A stretch of DNA of 64,000 bases from Basidiobolus meristosporus CBS 931.73. Taxonomy: Eukaryota > Basidiobolomycota > Basidiobolomycetes > Basidiobolales > Basidiobolaceae. A model generated the notes under the pieces. The model was not told where the DNA came from. It was given only the letters and a program-made list of their open reading frames with translations, and did not search any database. Every line of letters begins with the position of its first letter. Positions within the stretch are counted from its first letter, which is position 1. Positions 57,920 through 64,000 of this stretch are shown in pieces. The stretch covers positions 1 through 64,000 of the forward strand of contig MCFE01000116.1 of the NCBI GenBank assembly GCA_002104905.1, given 5' to 3'. A program made the translations under genes and the position numbers.

Positions 57920-58441
57920 ATGCTGCCAAATATTACGCTAAGTTGTCTGTGTGGGTTATTACTGACTGTACTGGGTAGGTGGGAGAGCTTGGTGGTCAAG
58001 TCAGTACCACTTGGTTCAGAATAGCTTCCAATAGAAGGTAGCAAGGTGATAAAGACTTGTGTTTATTCCGTCCAAATCTCCTTGTCTTGCTTCAATTGGG
58101 TACATATATATATCACTTGGGGGGGCTGAGATAATAGACAATGTGTTATAAAATAGGGGTTTGAACATCTTCCTATTATGGCAAGTGTTCTAACTAGATA
58201 AGGGTAGGGATATGAGGGAGGGCACCTGGGGGAATGATAGGGAGGATACTGGGGGAATTTGGGTAGGACTCTGGGGAGAACTCATGGGCAAAGAGTGGGT
58301 ACTGCACTTGGTACTCACAGTCTGATTCCCAGCAACACCCCACTGCAAACAATTGCAGAAAATTGTTGGGCAATGACTTGCTAATACTGGTAGTGCAAGA
58401 AGGATGACCATATCCTCATATATCCATATTTACTATATGCC
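57920..58441 (+). pseudogene. Unknown partner gene, copy 3, 5' end only, split by a solo LTR
   Basis: ATG 57920 begins a sequence matching the start of copies 1 and 2 (ATGC.GCCAAA..TTACGCTAAGTTGTCTG). It is interrupted by the LTR at 57950-58319, resumes with TTCCCAGCAACACCCC, and is cut at 58441 by another LTR. Confidence 0.6.
57945..58324 (-). mobile_element. Solo Gypsy LTR with GTCTG target duplication
   Basis: The LTR is 57950-58319 (370 bp, minus orientation, TGTGGGTTATTACTG to GGTACTCACA). GTCTG flanks it at 57945-57949 and 58320-58324. A perfect duplication shows a true insertion followed by LTR-LTR recombination. Confidence 0.92.
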
Positions 58442-59114
58442 TGTTATGAACTGCAGCTTGAATCTTTAAGTTGGATCAGTTTTGAGTCAAATCAGTTAGT
58501 TATATGCACAGCCTATCAGTGAATCTGTGTTATCTATCAAATCAGCAGTATTAGTCAGTAGATGAATCAGCAGATCCTTATCAGATGATTACAGATATAT
58601 TAAGTAGATTCCTATTGGGTGATGATGAAGCAATCCAATGAGTCATCAGCCACTACCTACTTTAAGAAATATAACTAGTCAGCACTTGATCTGGCAAAAT
58701 GTATATAAGGAGTTGTTGGAACCTCAATGTAAATCAGGTCAAGTTTTAGTGAAAATAATACTAGCTAAACTCCCTATTCCTGTGCAACCCTTAAACCTAT
58801 ACATGTAACATTGGTAGCAGCAATAACCAGAAACCTCCCTCCTAAAGAGAGAAGAAGCCTCCCCCAAGATGTCCAAAAATCAAAAATGGAAGAATGCTAT
58901 GCAGCAAATCATGGCCCAACAGCAGCAGCTACTCCAGATCCTTAGCCATTGGCACCAGGGAATGACTACCATGGCCCAAAGCCAGCAAAACCCTGTCAAG
59001 AGCAGCTTTAGTGTGAAGGTCAACCAGTATCATGGTAGAGTCAATCAAAACCTGGGAACCTGGCGCTTCCAGATTGAGGAAGTTTTCAGGGCTAAGGGAA
59101 TTGTTTCAGAAAGC
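58442..59114 (+). mobile_element. LTR retrotransposon H, 5' end fragment (LTR, primer site, gag start)
   Basis: LTR 58442-58810 (369 bp, TGTTATGAAC to ATGTAACA). Primer site TTGGTAGCAGC at 58811. A gag start at 58869 (MSKNQKWKNAMQQIMAQQQQ) runs to 59114, where element G begins. A third LTR family, different from Copia-1 and the Gypsy. Superfamily cannot be decided from this short gag. Confidence 0.75.
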
Positions 59115-59117
59115 TGT
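58869..59117 (+). pseudogene. Gag fragment of retrotransposon H
   Basis: 83 codons, Gln-rich N-terminus, then VNQYHGRVNQNLGTWRFQIE, ended by the start of the next LTR (the last codons ESC are LTR sequence). Confidence 0.6.
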
Positions 59118-59349
59118 TGAAATATTGGACTGTTCTGAAACTGTTACAGAATGCTCCTGAATGTAAGAAAACCTCCTTACTTAGTGTTACAGCTGTGTTA
59201 CCTCTTCAACGGTGTAAATACTGAGCTTCTTTACTAATAAACAACAGTTCCATTATTAAGACTATATCATGTTAAGTTCCTGATATCCAAATCACTTCTT
59301 GAATTGCAGCAGGTTATGATCCCTGATTGCCTTAACTTATTCTAAAGAT

Positions 59350-62300
59350 GACTTCTACTAGCTAACAGAAGAACTCAAACATCTTCCCTGTAAAAAAGTG
59401 GTTTGATGAGAAGACTTACAGACTTTGGAGAATCAAGATGCAGATCCACCTTGAGAAAAGAAAGCTTTGGAATATAGTAATAGGAAAAGGAGTTGAGCCC
59501 AAGGGAACAGCAGAAGAAGTGGAGAAGTTTTAAGAGAATGAGAGAAAGGCCATTAATGCTATATGTATCAATTTGCAAGATTCCTTCATTGGACAAATCC
59601 ATGCTTCAAATACTGCCAAAGCAGCATGGAAATCCTCAGAGAAGATCTTTAGAGTAAAATCTGTATTGAGCAAGCATTATCTAAAACCAAAATTCTTGAA
59701 CAGGAGGAAGAAGCCAGATGAAGAAAAAGAAACTCTGTCTGCTTTGCAGCCTACCAGACAAGTATGAGCCACTCATACTTTCTTTTGAAAGCAGAGAAGA
59801 CAACTTGACTTTAGACTATGTCAAAGAAAGACTTCTGCATGAAGAATTCAGATGTAACAATCAAGCAGAGAAAATTGATGAATATGCTTCTTACAGCTCA
59901 GAGAGGCACACAGGAAAGAAGGGAAAGCAACAAAACCAAAGAAAACCTGATTGCTGTAACTACTGTAAGAAGCCAGGACACTGGGCCAGAGAATGCAAGA
60001 AGAAACAAGCAGACAAAAAACAGAAACTGGAGCAGGCAAACCATACAATTACTATGAGCAGTTATTTGTAACTGTACAAGAGAGTACAAGTAACCAAAGT
60101 AATGAGTGGTATACTGACTCTGGAGCATCACAGCGTATTTGCGGTGTAAAGGAGTAGCTTGGCCACTTGAAGGCTATTCCAATAAGAAAGGTTTATCTGG
60201 GACACAACTCTGCACTGGGGGCTACCACAAGTGGTTCTATACTACTAAATATGAGTGATATCTCAGGGGCTATAGTAGCAAAACTGACTGCTGTACTCTA
60301 CATCCCTGGAATAGCTAAGAATCTACTCTCAGTCAGTAAAGCAAATGCTCAGGGACTGAAATTTGTTTTTGGTTAGCTGAACTACTCTATATTGAGTGAA
60401 AATGGACAAAAATTAGCTTTGGAAATCAGAGATCACAATACATACATGTTACAATGCAAGCCCATTGTACCAGAGTATGCCAACATTGCTAAAGCTGATG
60501 CAACTCACTGGGAGACATGGCACAGGGGGGTAGGACATGTTGGAGAACAGAAAATGAGCTAACTGATGAAAATGAGTTTGTTTTAGGCCAAAATTACTCT
60601 ATTCTGATCAAACTGCATGTCTTAAGGGATGTTAATATGGCAAACAAGCTAGGCAACATTTCACAAGCTCAAGAGGCATTAACAACACCAAAATGTTGGC
60701 TATTGTACACTCAGACATATGTGGGCCCATGAGAACACTGTCCTTTGGAGCCAAGACATACTTCATGATGTTTATTGATGACAAGAAAAGATATACATGG
60801 GTATACTTCCTCCAAACCAAGAATGAGGCTTTGGGGATGTTCAAACACTTCAAGAATATGGTAGAAACATAAGCTGGGTTTAAGTTGAAAATACGTCAAA
60901 GTGTCAATGGAGAGGAATACTGCTCAAATGAGCTTGGAAAATACTGCACTTCCACTGGTATTATTCAGCTGACCACTGTTCCACATACTCCATAGCAAGA
61001 TGGAGTAGCAAAATGTGCAAATAGATTGATAGCTGACATGGGATGATCTATGCTACTTGAAAAGGGAATGGACTACAAGCTTTGAGCTGAATCTGTTGCT
61101 ACAACAGTATGCATCAAGAAGAGATGAGCAACAACAGCACTACATGCTTCTACACCCTTTGAAGCATATACAGGCAAAAAATCAGACCTTTAGCTCCTCA
61201 GGATCTTTGCCAGTGATATTGTTTATCACATCCCTGACAAAAAACTCTCAAAGCTGGAACCAAAGAGTAGAGAAGGGATCTTTCTTGGGTACTGTGTTGA
61301 CACCAAAGGTTATAGAGTGTATGATGGCAAAATTCTGAAGCCAATCAAGAGCAGCAATGTGGTATTTGAGGAGAATTCAGATCAGAAAGCCACAGCAATC
61401 ATTGGCCAGCTGCCTAATGATGCAATCAACACCTATGAAGAAGATACATACCAAACTCAGCCAGATACACCAGATATTTCTACCAGTTCCCCTGGATCCT
61501 GGTGGCAGACATCCAATGATCATGGCAAAGCTCATCTTGCCTTATGTGCAAAATCTCAGTATCTGGAACAGGCAATGCAAAGTCCAGATGCTACTTTGTG
61601 GCAACAAGCCATACAGGAGGAGTATCAATCACTGATCAAAGCAAAAATTTGGGAACTGGTAGATTTACCAAGCTGGGGAGAGCCAATAGGATGTAATTGG
61701 GTCTACAAGATCAAGATAACCTCATATGACACTGTTGATAAGTACAAGGCTAGATTGGTGGCTAAAGGCTATTCTGAGATCCAGGAAATAGACTTTAAGC
61801 AAACATTTGCTCTGGTTGCAAAGTTTAACTCCATTTGGACAGTTCTAGCCCTGGCAGCTGTACACAGTGTAGATCCACACCAAATAGATGTCAAAACAGC
61901 ATTTCTGAATGGGGATTTACAAGAAACTAAACGTATGGAGCAACCAGAAGGTTTTACCAATCTGAATGGCCCCCATAAGGTATGCAGACACAAAAAACTT
62001 TTGTATAGACTTAAGCAGGCACCTAGAGCATGGTATAACAGAATTGACACATATCTAGAGGAAGTTGGGTTTGTTTGTACCACTGCTTGTCACAGAAATA
62101 TATGTCAAACCACTCAAAAAAGGTCTAATTATCCTAGTTCTGTATGTGGACAACCTAATAATAGCTACTGATGATCAGGAGGAACTTAAACAGACAAAAT
62201 CAGGTCTCTTCAGCAAGTTTGAGATGAAAGATCTTGGAAAATTGAGATATTTTCTTAGAATTGAAGTGAATTCTGACATACCTAAACAGAAAGTTGTGCT

Positions 62301-63492
62301 GAATCGGTCCAAGTACATCAGCAACAATCTTAGATGCTCCCAAATGGAAAATGGCTAGCCTGCAGCTACCCAGATGGACAATAATCTAAAATTGAGTAAA
62401 TCTTAGCAAGTTTTAAGTGAAAACATCTCAAATATAGACTAGAACTTTCCTTGTGAATTAATGGTTGGTAGTCTGATGTACTTGATGGTGTCTACATGTC
62501 CTGATATTGCAATGGCAGTTGGAAAAGAAAGTCAGTTTATGCAGAATTATGGATCCAATCAAATTACAGCAGTTAAGCCTATTTTAAGATATCTACAAGG
62601 TACCATGGATATGGTACTGCAATTCTCTGGAGAAGCTAATAAGCTGAAATTCAATAGTTATAGTGATTCAGATTGGGATGGGGATCTAATTGAAAGTTGC
62701 TCTACTGTTGAGTATGTTGAAATATTAGACTATTTGGTATCATTCTGCAGCTAAAAATTTACTTAACAATTCTGGACTAGTCTTGGTCACTGTTGGACTA
62801 AGTTACAGCTCTAACTTTGCCCCTTTCTTCAGATCTATGATCTTATGATTAATCCCCTATAGTCAGGATCAAATCAGCACTAATACTCTCTATTATGTAC
62901 TAGCCCTGAAACAGTTACAGAATGCTCCTGAATATTGAGAAACCCTCCTTTCTTAGTGCTACAGCTGTATTACTTCTACAAAGGTATAAATACTGAGCTT
63001 CTTTATTAATAAACAACAGATCAGCTATTATCACTATTTCTTGATAGGTTACTTATATTCAAATCACTTCTTAAATTGCAAAAGGGTATGTATTTCTTTA
63101 TGTTAGTACTTCTATTACTTGGAACTGCAAGAAACAACCAACTGTGGCCCTATCTATAGCTGAAGCTGAATATATGGCTGCTTGCAAAGCAACTAAGGAG
63201 GCTATATGGCTATGGAAATTATTCAGAGACTGAGGCTTCAATTCAGATGAACCAACATGTATTTAAAAAATAATCAGAGCTGTATTGCAATAGCTAGGAA
63301 TTCTACTAATCATGCCAGAACTAAGCACATAGTATTACAACACCACTTTGTTAGGGAAGCTGTAGAAAATAACTTAGTAGAGTTAACTTACTGTCCAACT
63401 GACAAAATGGTGGCAAATATATTGATGAAACACCTAGCTAGACCACAATTTGAGATATCTCTGAGAGAAATCAGGATTAAGAAATTATTCAG
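59350..63492 (+). pseudogene. Copia element G gag-pol remains
   Basis: Gag (59390-60060) with zinc knuckle CNYCKKPGHWAREC near 59960; protease WYTDSGASQ near 60112; integrase from about 60700 (MMFIDDKKRYTWVYFLQ, VPHTP*QDGVAK); RT at 61317-62358 with QIDVKTAFLNGDLQE, RLKQAPRAWY and LYVDN in place of YVDD; RNase H from 62461, interrupted by an LTR at 62715-63080 and resumed at 63082 (KKQPTVALSIAEAEYMAA, NHARTKHIVLQHHFV). Stops include TAG, TAA and TGA in the integrase. The changed YVDD and the LTR in RNase H make it dead. Confidence 0.88.
62715..63080 (+). repeat. Solo LTR of Copia family 2 inside RNase H of element G
   Basis: 366 bp, TGTTGAAATATTAG to TTAAATTGCA. RNase H codons continue across it (STVEYV before, GYVF after). 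The 5-bp flanks GAGTA and AAAGG differ. Confidence 0.8.
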
Positions 63493-63503
63493 TTGAGGGG
63501 GAG

Positions 63504-63866
63504 TGTTGAAATACTGGACTATTTGGTATCATTCAGCAGCTAAAAACTTAACATATCTAGACTAGTCATGGTCACTGTAGGACTTATTGGCAGCCCTAAC
63601 CTTGCCAGTTTCTTCACATCAATGATCCTATGATTATTCCCCTGCAGTGAAGATCAAATTAACACTTTTTACCAAACATTCTGTACTAACCCTGTAGCTG
63701 TTACAAAATGCTCCTGAATGTTAAGAAACCCTCCTTACTAAGTGTGGCAGCTGTGTTACTTCTACAAAGGTATAAATTCTGATCCTCTTTATGAACTAAT
63801 GACAGTTTGACTAATATCACTGTATCTTGATAAATTCCTTATATTCAAATCACTACTTAAATTGCA
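63504..63866 (+). repeat. 3' LTR of element G
   Basis: 363 bp; contains TATAAATTCTG and ends AAATTGCA. Confidence 0.85.
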
Positions 63867-64000
63867 CGCGCGTAAGTTGGTTTTTGGCTCGAATTTGGGT
63901 TTAAAAAAAATATTTACGCTTGAAAGTTTTAAAAATTTTGTTTATGAGTATAGGATTAACAGCAAAAGAGTTTAGTCCGAGATTTGTCGAATATTTACGC
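63867..64000. other. Non-transposon edge sequence
   Basis: 134 bp that begin CGCGCG and contain more CpG than the preceding 38 kb. AATATTTACGC occurs twice (about 63918 and 63990). No feature recognised; it may be the start of the next gene region or of a different repeat. Confidence 0.4.

Larger units (their letters stand above)
59115..63866 (+). mobile_element. Copia family-2 retrotransposon, element G (broken)
   Basis: Plus strand. The 5' LTR is 59115-59308, only 194 bp because of an internal deletion; the 3' LTR is 63504-63866 (363 bp, TGTTGAAATAC to TTAAATTGCA), preceded by the polypurine tract TTGAGGGGGAG (63493-63503). A primer-site-like GGTTATGATCCCTG lies at 59312. A third LTR of the same family (62715-63080) interrupts RNase H. 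Flanks AAAGC and CGCGC do not match, so no target duplication. Confidence 0.88.

Overview
The window is nuclear DNA of a fungus. The evidence is short GT-AG introns in almost every gene (about 45-225 nt), AATAAA poly(A) signals, and fungal-type orthologues: Utp30, Gdt1, NIPA, Tpi1, Mrd1, Rer1, Sec13, eL28, Caf1/Pop2, Tim8 and Gpi1. The lineage cannot be fixed from sequence alone. An intron-rich gene space next to CpG-poor retrotransposons, and the presence of eL28 (absent from budding yeast), fit an early-diverging fungus or a basidiomycete better than a Saccharomycotina yeast.

Left part (1-25.4 kb), gene-dense. On the minus strand: an aquaporin-like channel running off the left edge; a decayed UNC93-like transporter; about 2.4 kb without a clear gene; then Utp30 (L1-domain ribosome-assembly factor), Gdt1 (Golgi Mn/Ca transporter) and a NIPA-type Mg transporter. 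On the plus strand: triosephosphate isomerase, Mrd1, Rer1 and Sec13. Next come eL28 (minus), Caf1/Pop2 deadenylase (plus), Tim8 (plus), a 13-exon Gpi1 (minus), and, 21 bp upstream of Gpi1, an unrecognised 91-residue two-helix membrane protein. All exon joins given keep reading phase. Common themes are ribosome biogenesis (Utp30, Mrd1, eL28) and the secretory pathway (Gdt1, Rer1, Sec13, Gpi1), but nothing suggests operons.

Right part (25.46-63.87 kb) is one continuous block of nested, broken transposable elements with few CpG dinucleotides. It holds several copies of a Copia family with LTRs of about 349 bp (TGTTGTAA..TTACAACA), one Gypsy element with extra 3' coding sequence, a second Copia family near the right end (LTR about 365 bp), a 209-bp MITE present twice, and three copies of a DNA transposon. 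That transposon carries two divergent genes: a tnp2/Plavaka-like DDE transposase and an unknown partner gene, separated by about 220 bp in every copy. A Copia element (target duplication TATAG) has inserted in transposase copy 1, and a solo Gypsy LTR (target duplication GTCTG) in partner-gene copy 3.

The last 134 bp (63,867-64,000) are CpG-richer and may be the return to non-transposon DNA. The most interesting objects are the divergent two-gene transposon with its uncharacterised partner protein, the MITE, the signs of CpG decay in the elements, the Gpi1-linked small membrane protein, and the start codon of Mrd1 that is split by an intron.
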